DNA of 18,358 nt from Pseudomonadota bacterium (GCA_021813195.1 JAKALI010000024.1:1-18358); one strand, 5' to 3'. Counted from the first letter of the stretch, positions 1 through 8,758 are shown. The notes: generated from the sequence alone by a model not told the origin. Made by a program: numbers and translations.

Positions 1-921
1 GCCATCCCGCTGAGCCGGCTGCTGTCGATCAAAACGGGCGGTTGCGCCGAAGATTGCGGGTACTGCAGCCAGTCCGCCCACCATAAATCCGGGCTTAAAG
101 CCTCCAAGCTGATGGCGGTCGAGCGCGTGATCGAGGAAGCTCGCAAAGCGAAATCTGCCGGTGCTACACGCTACTGCATGGGAGCCGCTTGGCGATCCCC
201 CAAAGACCGCGACATGGATGCCATCGTGGCCATGGTCGAGGGTGTAAAGGCCTTAGGCATGGAAACGTGCATGACGCTCGGCATGCTCTCCGATCACGAC
301 ATTGCGCGTCTGAGCACGGCAGGGCTCGACTATTACAACCACAACATTGATACATCGGAGCGCTACTACTCGGAAATCATCACGACCCGCTCGTTCGTTG
401 AACGGCTCGACACACTCGATCGCGTACGCAACGCCGGCATCAAGGTGTGCTGCGGCGGAATCATCGGCATGGGCGAAGAGGTCGCCGACCGTCTCGACAT
501 GCTCGTCACGCTCGCCAACATGTCCGAACACCCGCAGAGCGTACCGATCAATATGCTGATCGCCATCCCGGGCACACCCCTGGAGAATGCCGAGCGCATC
601 GATCCCATTGCCTTCGTGCGCACCATTGCTACCGCGCGTATCATGATGCCAGCCTCCTACGTGCGTCTGTCCGCAGGACGCCTGCAGATGAGCGACGAGT
701 TGCAGGCCTTGTGTTTTTTTGCGGGCGCCAATTCCATCTTCTGCGGCGACGTGTTGCTCACCGCCGACAACCCGGGAGAAGACAAAGATAGCGCGCTCTT
801 TGCTAAACTCGGGCTGCATCCTCTGGCGATTGAGAACCCAGCTTCGGAGCCGTGCATCGACGAGACGCCGCCGCGCGCGCACCGAGAGAGCCAATGCTCG
901 AGCCCCTCACGCGCGCCCTGA
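1..921 (+). CDS. bioB: Biotin synthase BioB (5' end missing)
   Basis: Radical SAM enzyme that inserts sulfur into dethiobiotin, the last step of biotin synthesis, in the cytoplasm. The frame is open from base 1, so the start lies outside the window. Visible residues 15-22 read CAEDCGYC, the CxxxCxxC motif that holds the [4Fe-4S] cluster and SAM. In E. coli BioB the first of these cysteines is residue 53, so about 38 residues are missing and the visible 306 would give a normal total near 345. The [2Fe-2S] sulfur-donor ligands are all recognisable: the Cys of YCMGAAWR, of METCMTLG and of VCCGGIIG, and the Arg of RLSAGRLQM. The C-terminal [12 protein letters not shown] block is also typical. It is the first visible gene of a bioBFDAZ operon, and its stop codon lies 28 nt inside bioF, which suggests translational coupling. 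The enzyme identity is secure. Confidence 0.97.
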   Translation, partial: AIPLSRLLSIKTGGCAEDCGYCSQSAHHKSGLKASKLMAVERVIEEARKAKSAGATRYCMGAAWRSPKDRDMDAIVAMVEGVKALGMETCMTLGMLSDHDIARLSTAGLDYYNHNIDTSERYYSEIITTRSFVERLDTLDRVRNAGIKVCCGGIIGMGEEVADRLDMLVTLANMSEHPQSVPINMLIAIPGTPLENAERIDPIAFVRTIATARIMMPASYVRLSAGRLQMSDELQALCFFAGANSIFCGDVLLTADNPGEDKDSALFAKLGLHPLAIENPASEPCIDETPPRAHRESQCSSPSRAP

Positions 922-2027
922 CGGCGCTCGAACGCCGGGGCCGGTTGCGTGCGCTCGGGCCGCGCGCGGGCGTCGACTTCTCGTCGAATGATTATCTCGG
1001 ATTGGCGACATCGCCCGAAATCGCCGACGTGCTGCGTGGCGCACTGGAGCGCGGTGTCGCCGTTGGCGCTGGCGGATCGCGGCTTTTGCGCGGCAATGAC
1101 CCCGAGCATGAGCAACTGGAAGCCCAAGCTGCACAGATCTTCGGCGCCGACCGAGCCCTTTTTTTCAACAGCGGCTTTGCCGCCAATCTTGCCCTTCTTT
1201 CTACGCTCCCCCAACGCGGCGACCTCGTCGTCCACGATGCGCTGGTTCATGCGAGTGCGCGGGACGGGATGCGGCTATGCCGCGCCGAGTGCCGGCCGTT
1301 CGCTCACAATGATGCTGAGGCCTGCGAGGACGTCGTGCGCGCGTGGCGCGCCGAGGGCGGAACGGGCCAAGTCTGGATCACGGCTGAGACGCTCTATTCA
1401 ATGGAGGGCGACACCGCACCGCTCAACGATTTGATGCGCGTGGCTGACGCGCATGACGCTATGCTGATCTTGGACGAGGCGCACGCCACAGGCGTCTTTG
1501 GTCCGCAGGGGCGCGGACTTGCCGCTCACCTTGAAGGCCGCGCGAACATCGTGACGCTGCACACGTGCGGCAAAGCTCTCGGCCTGATGGGCGGGCTCGT
1601 CCTCGCACCACGGCTCGTTACGGACTTTCTGGTCAATCGCGCCCGGCCATTCATCTATGCGACGGCGCCCTCGCCATTGCTGGCGGCCGGCGTACGGGCC
1701 GCACTCGACATTATGGTCGCCGCCGATGAGCGGCGGACGACGTTACGGGATTTGATTGCCGCAGCAGATCGCGCGTTTGCGAACATCCCTGGCCGGCGCG
1801 TGTCCGCAACCCAAATTCAACCTATTGTGACAGGGTCCGATCAACGCGCCACCGCGCTGGCCAGCGCCCTCCAGGACCGCGGCTTTGATGTCCGCGCGGT
1901 GCGCCCGCCAACCGTTCCGGAAGGCACGGCACGCTTACGCGTTTCCATTACGCTGAATGTCACCGCAGCCGACATCGCAGCCCTCGGCGCCGCCGTGACA
2001 GAAGAACTCGAAAGGATCCCGGCATGA
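894..2027 (+). CDS. bioF: 8-amino-7-oxononanoate synthase BioF
   Basis: PLP-dependent alpha-oxoamine synthase that condenses pimeloyl-ACP (or -CoA) with L-alanine to 8-amino-7-oxononanoate, the first ring-assembly step of biotin synthesis. From ATG 894 it is 377 aa, close to the usual 380-390. Visible marks are the N-terminal [10 protein letters not shown], the [11 protein letters not shown] segment, [10 protein letters not shown] (the PLP-ring Asp) and the Schiff-base Lys227 in HTCGKALG. The frame extends upstream to a GTG at 852, but ATG 894 is preferred because family members begin near this point and a purine-rich GAGAGAG lies just upstream. The start is 28 nt before the bioB stop. The PLP-lysine context has Cys where a Phe/Ser-type residue is more usual, probably harmless. 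The end overlaps bioD in an ATGA junction. Confidence 0.95.
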   Translation: MLEPLTRALTALERRGRLRALGPRAGVDFSSNDYLGLATSPEIADVLRGALERGVAVGAGGSRLLRGNDPEHEQLEAQAAQIFGADRALFFNSGFAANLALLSTLPQRGDLVVHDALVHASARDGMRLCRAECRPFAHNDAEACEDVVRAWRAEGGTGQVWITAETLYSMEGDTAPLNDLMRVADAHDAMLILDEAHATGVFGPQGRGLAAHLEGRANIVTLHTCGKALGLMGGLVLAPRLVTDFLVNRARPFIYATAPSPLLAAGVRAALDIMVAADERRTTLRDLIAAADRAFANIPGRRVSATQIQPIVTGSDQRATALASALQDRGFDVRAVRPPTVPEGTARLRVSITLNVTAADIAALGAAVTEELERIPA

Positions 2028-2650
2028 CGAGCCAGTTCGTCGTCAGCGGCACGGACACCGGTGTGGGTAAGACCGTCTTCGCCGCAGCGCTTGCTGGTGC
2101 GCTTAACGCGCACTATTGGAAACCGATCCAATGCGGTTTCGATCCCGAAGGCGACAAGGAAACGGTCGCACGTCTTGCGGGCCTTTCACGAGACCGTATC
2201 CTGCCGGAACTGTACCGTCTGCGCGCGCCGCTCTCGCCCCATCGCGCAGCAGAATTGGAAGGAATCACCATCGAACCGGAGCGTGTTACGCCTCCCGATG
2301 TTCCGGGACCTCTTGTCATCGAGGGCGCCGGCGGCTTGATGGTCCCCATCACCCGCTCAATGTTGCAGCTCGACCTTTACGTGAAGTGGGACATTCCGAT
2401 CATACTGGTGAGCCGCACGGCGCTTGGCACGATTAATCACTCCCTGCTCTCGATATTTGCGCTGCGCATGCGCGAAGCGCCGATCCACGGCATCGCATTC
2501 GTTGGCCCACCGAATGAGGACAGCGAGCGCACGATTTGCGACATCGGTGAAGTGCGCCGGCTGGGGCGGCTCGATCCGGTTGATCCGCTGCAACCCGATA
2601 CACTCGCCGACGCTTTCCGTGCCGGTTTTCGAATCGGGGACTTCGCATGA
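2024..2650 (+). CDS. bioD: Dethiobiotin synthetase BioD
   Basis: ATP-dependent carboxylase that closes the ureido ring of 7,8-diaminononanoate to give dethiobiotin. The 208-aa protein opens with a P-loop, GTDTGVGKT (about residues 8-16), followed by YWKPIQCG, the substrate-binding lysine region of the family, and EGAGGLMVPI near residue 105, the second conserved block. It is slightly shorter than E. coli BioD (about 225 aa) but contains all the expected blocks. An AAAGGA ribosome-binding site (2011-2016) sits 7 nt before the ATG. The start overlaps the bioF stop (ATGA), and its own stop overlaps the bioA start in the same way, so bioF-D-A should be co-translated. Confidence 0.95.
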   Translation: MTSQFVVSGTDTGVGKTVFAAALAGALNAHYWKPIQCGFDPEGDKETVARLAGLSRDRILPELYRLRAPLSPHRAAELEGITIEPERVTPPDVPGPLVIEGAGGLMVPITRSMLQLDLYVKWDIPIILVSRTALGTINHSLLSIFALRMREAPIHGIAFVGPPNEDSERTICDIGEVRRLGRLDPVDPLQPDTLADAFRAGFRIGDFA

Positions 2651-3924
2651 CCGCCTCGCCCGTCTGGCACCCCTTCACGCAGCACGCGACAAGTCCACCG
2701 CCGATCCCGGTTGCGCGCACGCACGGCGCCTATCTCGAAACGCCGGACGGCCGGCAGATCCTCGATGCCATATCGTCCTGGTGGGTCATCACCCATGGAC
2801 ATCGCTACCCGCCCATCATGGCGGCGATCCGCGAAACGAGCGAAACGCTCGATCAAGTTATCTTCGCCGGCTTCACGCATGCCCCCGCCGAGGACGTCGC
2901 TGCACGCCTCGTTGCGCTGACCTGGCCCCTCGCGCAAGAAGGCGAGGAGCCCCTCACGCGCGTCTTTTTCTCGGACTCCGGTTCGACGGCCGTCGAAGTG
3001 GCCTTAAAGATGGCGCTCGGCTATTGGCGCAACATCGGGGAAACGCGCACGCGCATCATCGCCCTCGAACACGCCTATCACGGTGACACCATCGGCACAA
3101 TGTCCGCAGGAGCGCGCGGCATTTTCAATGCCGCCTATGAGCCTTTGCTGTTCGATGTTGCGCGCCTTCCGTTTCCGGTGGCCGGCCACGAGCAGGTGAC
3201 CCTCGACGTTCTGGAGGTCCTCTTGTGTGAACAGCCCACGGCTGCCGTCATCGTCGAACCGCTGATCCTCGGCGCGGGGGGCATGCTCGTCTATGCACCT
3301 TCAGCCCTTGCTGGCATCCGGGCGTTGGCTGGTCGCCATGGCGCACTCTTCATTGCCGATGAGGTGATGACAGGCTTCGGCCGCACGGGCACGGCGTTCG
3401 CATGTGAGCAAGCCGGCATCGCACCAGACATCTTGTGCCTCGCGAAAGGTATCACCGGAGGCGCTGTGCCGCTTGCTGCAACGCTGGCGACCGAGCGAAT
3501 TTTCCAGGCACATTATTCGCACGATCGCGCGCGCACGTTTTTTCATTCGTCCAGCTACACCGCAAATCCGATCGCGTGCGCGGCCGCCAAGGCCAACCTC
3601 GATGTGTGGGCACACGAGCCCGTATTAGAGCGCATTCGACAACTCTCCCGCCTTCAGACCCAGCTGCTCGCCGAGATCGCCCACCATCCGCTCGTGCGCC
3701 GTCCCCGCGCGCTCGGCACGATTACTGCCTTTGATATCGAGACGGTCGATCCGGGCTACCTTGCCAGCATCGGCCCCCGGCTTTACGAGGTCTTTCTGTC
3801 CGAAAACATCCTGCTGCGCCCCCTCGGCAATACTGTCTACGTCATGCCCCCGTATTGCACCACCGAGACTGAACTCGCGCGCGTCTACGATGTCATCCTG
3901 CGTGCCGTTGGCACACTCGCGTGA
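2647..3924 (+). CDS. bioA: Adenosylmethionine--8-amino-7-oxononanoate transaminase BioA
   Basis: Class III PLP aminotransferase that converts 8-amino-7-oxononanoate to 7,8-diaminononanoate, classically using SAM as amino donor. The 425-aa protein has the BioA N-terminal WHPFTQH and the SSWWVITHGH segment (the family usually reads SSWWVNIHGH), the GSTAVEVALKMA PLP-phosphate region, HAYHGDT, the IADEVMTGFGRTG block with the PLP-contacting Asp, and Schiff-base Lys267 in LCLAKGITGG. GGGGA at 2636-2640, 6 nt before ATG 2647, is a good ribosome-binding site, and the ATGA overlap couples it to bioD. Some BioA enzymes use lysine instead of SAM as donor; the sequence alone does not settle that. bioZ follows after 6 nt or 15 nt depending on its start. 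Confidence 0.95.
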   Translation: MTASPVWHPFTQHATSPPPIPVARTHGAYLETPDGRQILDAISSWWVITHGHRYPPIMAAIRETSETLDQVIFAGFTHAPAEDVAARLVALTWPLAQEGEEPLTRVFFSDSGSTAVEVALKMALGYWRNIGETRTRIIALEHAYHGDTIGTMSAGARGIFNAAYEPLLFDVARLPFPVAGHEQVTLDVLEVLLCEQPTAAVIVEPLILGAGGMLVYAPSALAGIRALAGRHGALFIADEVMTGFGRTGTAFACEQAGIAPDILCLAKGITGGAVPLAATLATERIFQAHYSHDRARTFFHSSSYTANPIACAAAKANLDVWAHEPVLERIRQLSRLQTQLLAEIAHHPLVRRPRALGTITAFDIETVDPGYLASIGPRLYEVFLSENILLRPLGNTVYVMPPYCTTETELARVYDVILRAVGTLA

Positions 3925-3930
3925 GGGGGT

Positions 3931-4926
3931 ATGGGTGACATGACCCTCGGCGGCTCCACACTTTTGGGATTCGGCCACTATGTGCCGCACCGCGTCGTCT
4001 CGAATGCCGACATCGAGCAGCGGCTTGGGCTTGAGCACGGCTGGATCGAACGGCGCACCGGAATTCAAGAACGACGCTATGCGGCGGATGATGAAGCGCT
4101 CTCCGATATCGCCGTTGCGGCCGCAGAACAGGCCCTGGCTCGCATCGGGCTCGATCGCGCGCGCATCGGCCTCGTGGTGCTTGCAACCTCGACGCCCGAT
4201 CACCTTTTGCCGCCAAGCGCTCCCCTTGTCGCCCACCGTCTCGGCCTAGAGAGTGCCGGCGCGATCGATATGGCGGGCGCCTGCTCGGGCTTCCTGCATG
4301 CGCTCACGTATGCCGATGCGTACGTGCGTCTTCAGCGCAAGCCCGCACTCGTCATCGCCGCCAACATCCTCTCGCGGCGCACAAACCCGAACGATCGCGC
4401 GAGTGTCATTCTTTTCGGCGATGCAGCGGCAGCCGCCGTCCTCGCACCCGACGCACGCACACGTGCAGGCTTGCAAGCGGCCGAATTCGCCAGCGACGGC
4501 GCGGCCTACGATCTCATTCGCATACCAGCTGGGGGCAGCCGCTTCCCCTTCGCGCGCGCCACGTCCGCCAATGAGACCCTCATGCAAATCCGCGATGGGC
4601 GCGCGGTGTTTGCTAAAGCGGTCGACATGATGGTTGCAACAAGCGAAGCGGTCTTAAAATGCGCCGGGCTCACCATCGCGGATATCCGCTATCTGGTCCC
4701 CCACCAGGCTAACAGCCGTATCATGAGTGCCGTCCAGCGCCGGCTCGGCGTAGCCAGCGAACGCGTGCTCACCAGCGTTGCAAAATTCGCCAATAGTTCG
4801 GCTGCCACGATTCCGCTCACACTTTCTGTGCATGCCGAGCATATCGACTTGAAGCCCGGCGACCGACTCCTGATGTGTGCCGCAGGAGCCGGGCTGACGG
4901 GTGGCGCTCTGATCTACGAAATGTGA
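3931..4926 (+). CDS. bioZ: BioZ-type beta-ketoacyl-ACP synthase III
   Basis: FabH-fold condensing enzyme. In alphaproteobacteria BioZ is known to join glutaryl-CoA, derived from lysine breakdown, to malonyl-ACP, giving a ketopimeloyl-ACP precursor of the pimelate moiety and replacing BioC/BioH. The catalytic triad is visible: Cys118 in AGACSGF, His258 in VPHQANS and Asn288 in FANSSAAT. The last reads YGNTSAA in typical FabH, so this copy diverges there. The 331-aa length is normal. Two starts are possible. ATG 3931 lies only 1 nt after the AGGGGG purine run at 3924-3929, whereas ATG 3940 has about 10 nt of spacing and may be the real start (328 aa). Its position as last gene of bioBFDA is the main argument for BioZ over housekeeping FabH. 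Confidence 0.88.
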   Translation: MGDMTLGGSTLLGFGHYVPHRVVSNADIEQRLGLEHGWIERRTGIQERRYAADDEALSDIAVAAAEQALARIGLDRARIGLVVLATSTPDHLLPPSAPLVAHRLGLESAGAIDMAGACSGFLHALTYADAYVRLQRKPALVIAANILSRRTNPNDRASVILFGDAAAAAVLAPDARTRAGLQAAEFASDGAAYDLIRIPAGGSRFPFARATSANETLMQIRDGRAVFAKAVDMMVATSEAVLKCAGLTIADIRYLVPHQANSRIMSAVQRRLGVASERVLTSVAKFANSSAATIPLTLSVHAEHIDLKPGDRLLMCAAGAGLTGGALIYEM

Positions 4927-5036
4927 TCGTGCGGTCGCCGCGTTGGCGGTAGAGACGCGCATCTCCACCCTTTTGTCGCAATCCTGCCATTGTCTGAGCG
5001 TGCGTGCTGCCCGACGGGTCTCAGGGAGCTCTAACG

Positions 5037-6149
5037 ATGCGTGTTCTGCGCCTCATGACACTGGTGTGCCTGATATTCGCACTAGGGTGGCCAGCCGCAC
5101 AGGCCGCGGACCGACTCGCGCTTGTCATCGGCAATAGCGCTTACGTCCATGCCGGGCCGCTTGCTAACCCCAAGAACGATGCGCAAGACGTGGCTGAGCG
5201 CCTGTCGGAGCTCGGCTTCAAGGTCGTTCTTGGACTGGATCTCGACAAGGTCGGCTTCGACGCCAAGGTGCGCGACTTCGCACGCGAATTGGAAGACGCT
5301 GACAGCGCCATCCTGTTTTATGCCGGGCATGGCCTACAAGTCGCTGGCCATAATTATTTGGTTCCCGTCGACGCTAAGCTCGAACGCGAGCGCGATCTCG
5401 AATTCGAAGCCGTCCGACTCGACTTCATCCTGAATCAGATGGAACTCGGCCGCGAGGACAAGACCAACATTGTCTTTCTCGACGCCTGTCGGGACAACCC
5501 GCTGGCCCGCAACCTCGCCCGCTCCATGGGCACACGATCAACGGCGATCGGCAAAGGTCTCGCTCAGGTGGAAGCTGGCGTTGGAACGTTCATTTCTTAT
5601 TCGACACAGCCCGGCAACGTGGCCCTCGACGGCACCGGCCGCAATTCGCCCTTCACCGCCGCCCTCGTCGAACGCATGACCGAAAAGGGCCGCAACCTTA
5701 CCTCGCTCATGATCGACGTGCGCAAGGACGTGATCGCTGCCACCGGCGGCCGCCAGGTGCCGTGGGACCACTCGGCGCTGACGGGCGACTTCTTCTTCGA
5801 TCCCGAGGGGGCTGCTCAGTCCGGCGAAGCCCTGCAGAACCGGGTGCGTCAGCTCGAGGACGAGGTGAAGGCGCGCACCCAATCGGCGAACGTGGCAACC
5901 ACAGCAACGCTGACGCAGCTGCGCCAGCGGGTCAAACAACTGGATGCCGAAACCCGCCGCGACTGGGAGCGCGTGTTCAAGATCCAGCGGGACAAGACGG
6001 CTGCTGGCGCCGCTGCCCAGGCCGACATGAACCGGGAGCTACATCAGCTGCAGGTCGGCATCGTGGAGCGCGGCCGCGACATCAACGAACTCAAAGCTGA
6101 GATTGCGCGCCTCGAAAGAGAGTTGGGTCCCGCCGCCGCGGCGGAATAG
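5037..6149 (+). CDS. Secreted caspase-like protein (peptidase C14 domain) with C-terminal coiled coil
   Basis: The first 23 residues form a Sec signal peptide: basic MRVLR, a hydrophobic core, and an AQA-A cleavage site. The caspase-fold domain begins at once (RLALVIGNSAY) and runs to about residue 250. It has both parts of the Cys/His dyad: His98 in FYAGHG and Cys151 in FLDACRDNP, both standard for bacterial orthocaspases. Residues about 265-365 are rich in heptad-like leucines and charged residues and are predicted to form a coiled coil. The frame could begin at GTG 5004, but ATG 5037 has GGGAG 8 nt upstream and puts the signal peptide at the N-terminus. Total length is 370 aa. A periplasmic location is expected. 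Substrate and role are unknown; nothing nearby proves a toxin-antitoxin or cell-death function. Confidence 0.85.
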   Translation: MRVLRLMTLVCLIFALGWPAAQAADRLALVIGNSAYVHAGPLANPKNDAQDVAERLSELGFKVVLGLDLDKVGFDAKVRDFARELEDADSAILFYAGHGLQVAGHNYLVPVDAKLERERDLEFEAVRLDFILNQMELGREDKTNIVFLDACRDNPLARNLARSMGTRSTAIGKGLAQVEAGVGTFISYSTQPGNVALDGTGRNSPFTAALVERMTEKGRNLTSLMIDVRKDVIAATGGRQVPWDHSALTGDFFFDPEGAAQSGEALQNRVRQLEDEVKARTQSANVATTATLTQLRQRVKQLDAETRRDWERVFKIQRDKTAAGAAAQADMNRELHQLQVGIVERGRDINELKAEIARLERELGPAAAAE

Positions 6150-6307
6150 CCAATCTCAAACGCGCCGCGTTCACCCAAACTGGCCGATGCCGCTGGTGTC
6201 CACAGTCTTCGTTGACTTTCGCAGCAGTTCATCGGACAGGAGCGCCCTGGCTGCATGTATGCTGAGGTTGCAGTGCATCAACCTCGAGCCAACTTGGGGG
6301 GAATGAC

Positions 6308-8011
6308 TTGGCGCGACTGTCCCGCTCTATCGATCACCTCAAGAGTCGTTATGATGTCGTCATCGTCGGCTCGGGCTATGGCGGCGGTGTCGCCGCCTCC
6401 CACCTCGCCCGCGCGGGGCAATCCGTCGCCGTTCTGGAACGCGGTCGTGAGGTGCTGACCGGCGAATTTCCCGCGCGCTTTCCAGATTTGAAGAACGATT
6501 TTCAAATCAATGGGCCGAACTTCAAGACCGGGCCCGATACGGCGCTGTTCGACATCCGCATCGGTGCTGACATGCATGTGCTGGTCGGCCGCGGTTTGGG
6601 AGGCGGCTCGCTCGTCAACGCTGGCGTCACGCTCAAGCCCGACGCCCGCGTCTTTCAAGACGACATTTGGCCCGGTCAAATCCTCCAGGATGGCTTGCTC
6701 GAGCGGGGGTTTCGGCGCGCCGAGTCCTGGCTCAAACCAGTACGCGATCCGCGCGCCAGCGAGATGACGAAATATAGCGTGCTGAGCGATGCGGCGCGCG
6801 CCCTTGGCCACCCGATCGTCGCACCGCGTGTTGCTGTGAGCTTTGAAGATCGCGTCAATGCCGCAGGGATCGCGCAATCCGCCTGCACCCGCTGTGGTGA
6901 TTGTTGTGCAGGCTGCAACGTGGGCGCCAAGAACACCGTCGCGCTCACGTATCTGCCGGATGCGGCGCGCCATGGAGCGGAGTTATTCACGGAAGTCACC
7001 GTCCGGCACGTGGAAAAGAGCGATGACGGGACATGGCGCATCGCCGTGCGCTCGACCGCGGCCAACGGTGGCGAGCGCCTGCTCGAAGCACCGATCGTCA
7101 TCCTGGCCGCCGGCACGCTCGGCTCGACGGAAATTCTCCTACGCTCGCGCGAGCGGGGCCTCACCGTGTCGGACCGCTTGGGTGCGCGCTTTTCGGCAAA
7201 CGGCGACATCATCGCCTTCGGCTACGGTGCCAAGAGGGTCGTCAATTCCGTTGGCGTGGGTTTTCCCGCTCGCGTCGAAGGTCTCGAAATTGGCGCTTCG
7301 GTCACGGGACAAATCGAGATCCGTGATCCTGACTGTCTCGACCATGAACTGACCATTCAAGAAGGCGCGGTGCCCTCCGCCGTCGCGCCGTCCCTGCCGG
7401 TGATGTTTCTGCCCAATGGCCGCTTGCTCGGCGCCATCCAGAGCCTCATCAGCGGCGTCTACAAAGGCCCCTTCGCGAGCCTGCAGACATATTTTGCCGT
7501 CTCGCATGACAGCGCATCCGGTGTCTTCGCACTCAAGGACGACCGCCTCGTGTTGTCGTGGCCAAATGCGGCTCAAGAGCCCTGTTATGAGCGGCTCGAC
7601 AAAGCTCTAGCGGCGGTGGTGCAGAGCGCGGGCGGGCAGTATGTGAAAAACCCGCTGGCTGGAACGGTGATGGGGCATCAGCCCGCGACAGCTCATCCGC
7701 TCGGCGGCTGCGCCATGGGAGGAGATGCGACGAGCGGCGTGGTCGATCACAAAAGCCGGGTGTTTGACACGACGCCCGGGCGCGGCCCCACCGCCGTTCA
7801 CGACGGGCTCTACGTCATCGACGGGTCGATCATTCCACGCTCACTCGGCGTCAATCCACTGTTCACGATCACCGCACTCGCCGAGCGCGCGCTCGCGCAC
7901 CTCCTCGCGGATCGCGGCCTCACAGCCGCGCCTCTGCCCGAGATTGCGCAACCCGTCGCGGCCACCTCACCGGCGGCTGTCCTTGAGGCTGGGCCAGTCC
8001 CACAATTGTGA
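6308..8011 (+). CDS. GMC family FAD-dependent oxidoreductase
   Basis: A 567-aa flavoenzyme of the glucose-methanol-choline type, nearest in pattern to the cholesterol-oxidase-like branch. The FAD-binding motif GSGYGGG lies near residue 21. GRGLGGGSLVNAG is the flavin-attachment region, the active-site His463 is in HPLGGC, and Asn516 in GVNPLFTI occupies the place of the second conserved His/Asn. Residues 193-203 hold five cysteines (Cys193, 196, 199, 200, 203) just before NVGAKNT. The start is TTG 6308: a six-G run (6296-6301) lies 6 nt upstream, the FAD motif would be lost with any later start, and the nearby ATG 6303 is in another frame. No signal peptide is evident. Substrate unknown; a sterol, alcohol or hydroxy-lipid is a guess. 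It lies 158 nt after the caspase-like gene, so co-transcription is possible but not shown. Confidence 0.88.
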   Translation: MARLSRSIDHLKSRYDVVIVGSGYGGGVAASHLARAGQSVAVLERGREVLTGEFPARFPDLKNDFQINGPNFKTGPDTALFDIRIGADMHVLVGRGLGGGSLVNAGVTLKPDARVFQDDIWPGQILQDGLLERGFRRAESWLKPVRDPRASEMTKYSVLSDAARALGHPIVAPRVAVSFEDRVNAAGIAQSACTRCGDCCAGCNVGAKNTVALTYLPDAARHGAELFTEVTVRHVEKSDDGTWRIAVRSTAANGGERLLEAPIVILAAGTLGSTEILLRSRERGLTVSDRLGARFSANGDIIAFGYGAKRVVNSVGVGFPARVEGLEIGASVTGQIEIRDPDCLDHELTIQEGAVPSAVAPSLPVMFLPNGRLLGAIQSLISGVYKGPFASLQTYFAVSHDSASGVFALKDDRLVLSWPNAAQEPCYERLDKALAAVVQSAGGQYVKNPLAGTVMGHQPATAHPLGGCAMGGDATSGVVDHKSRVFDTTPGRGPTAVHDGLYVIDGSIIPRSLGVNPLFTITALAERALAHLLADRGLTAAPLPEIAQPVAATSPAAVLEAGPVPQL

Positions 8012-8020
8012 CAGCCTCAA
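7983..8020 (+). repeat. Inverted repeat across the GMC stop codon
   Basis: TTGAGGCTG (7983-7991) and CAGCCTCAA (8012-8020) are perfect 9-bp arms with a 20-nt loop that contains the TGA stop. No T-run follows, so it is not a standard intrinsic terminator. It could be a 3' stabilising or Rho-associated hairpin. Confidence 0.5.
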
Positions 8021-8183
8021 AGACCGGTGGTTGGAGCCGTAGCCGAGCTACATGTCATCTGCTTTGAACGAGATGAGGTGAAGCATTTCTTTGCCCCATA
8101 GGGCTTGTCCACAGTTTGACGAAAAACCAAGCCTTGAACGGCCAATACCGAACCGATTAATCAAATGACACTGGCGGCTAGCC

Positions 8184-8212
8184 ATGGCAGCCCTTGAGTT
8201 TGAAATTAGAAT
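8184..8212 (+). promoter_or_regulatory. Candidate sigma-70-like promoter for the 8234 gene
   Basis: ATGGCA (8184-8189, 4 of 6 to the -35 consensus) and TAGAAT (8207-8212, 5 of 6 to the -10) are separated by 17 nt and lie about 22 nt before the ATG at 8234. Found by eye only, in an AT-richer stretch where chance matches are more likely. Confidence 0.3.
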
Positions 8213-8233
8213 ACTCGATGACACTCGTGCTCA

Positions 8234-8704
8234 ATGAGTAATGAACTCTTTCACTGCGCCGCCATACCGCTCGGACCGGGCAGTTTGATCTTGCCCGGCA
8301 ATTGGGGTCGGCTCAAACGTCGTTTTGAAACTGATGCTTTGCAGATTTCGAGAGAAGCAATTCTGGAGGACTATCGCAGACGTCACTGGCCAGACAAGCC
8401 AAGCCGCCTGAAAGCTGCGTTCGCGTGCCTCACTTTGGAGATTGCACGGAATTATCATGCAAAACACGCGCCGGCAACCTTGCTCTACAAGGTTGAATTG
8501 CTGGATCCTACAGCCCCAATACACTATGGAGATTATGAAGTCTGTATGGCGGGCTTTCAGGGGATCGACGGTATGCAAGCCGTGGCGAAGCGATACTGGC
8601 AAGGCGAAAGTATGAATTCACCCGAGATCGTCACTTTGTCGCCGTTGAGGGTTATTGAGCGTGTCCGTAGTAAACGAGATCTTCTCGATGTGTCTGATTT
8701 GTAG
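8234..8704 (+). CDS. Small orphan protein, possibly DUF2441-like
   Basis: A 156-aa soluble protein with no signal peptide or membrane segment. The pattern is an N-terminal segment with GNWGRLKRRFE, a central HWPDKPSRL motif, then LLYKVELLD, HYGDYE, a KRYWQG segment and a C-terminal strand EIVTLSPLRVIERV. The spacing of P-x-x-P-S-R, a K-V-E/K-L strand, a Y-W-x-G and a terminal V-x-E-V strand recalls small DUF2441-type proteins, which may share an ADP-ribosyltransferase-like fold. This is recognition from memory, not a search. Coding composition is lower in GC than the flanks, no good Shine-Dalgarno precedes ATG 8234, and the gene stands alone, convergent with gmaS. Recent acquisition is plausible. 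It may be cargo of a vanished element; no function is assigned. Confidence 0.6.
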   Translation: MSNELFHCAAIPLGPGSLILPGNWGRLKRRFETDALQISREAILEDYRRRHWPDKPSRLKAAFACLTLEIARNYHAKHAPATLLYKVELLDPTAPIHYGDYEVCMAGFQGIDGMQAVAKRYWQGESMNSPEIVTLSPLRVIERVRSKRDLLDVSDL

Positions 8705-8758
8705 TTCGAAACGTTTGCCGAATTGATCCGCCGCTGGACCGCTATTCCTCCGGCCCCC

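Noticed and set aside
253..894. Long minus-strand frame (213 codons) opposite bioB
   Set aside because: It is a shadow of the bioB frame in GC-rich DNA, Arg/His/Ala-rich with no recognisable motif, and bioB is well supported by active-site residues.
4927..5036. Terminator between bioZ and the caspase-like gene
   Set aside because: Only 4-bp stems (for example CGCC-GCGTT-GGCG) without a T-run; too weak to call.
8039..8051. GTAGC-CGA-GCTAC hairpin after the GMC gene as terminator
   Set aside because: Only 5 bp and not followed by T residues; it could be chance.
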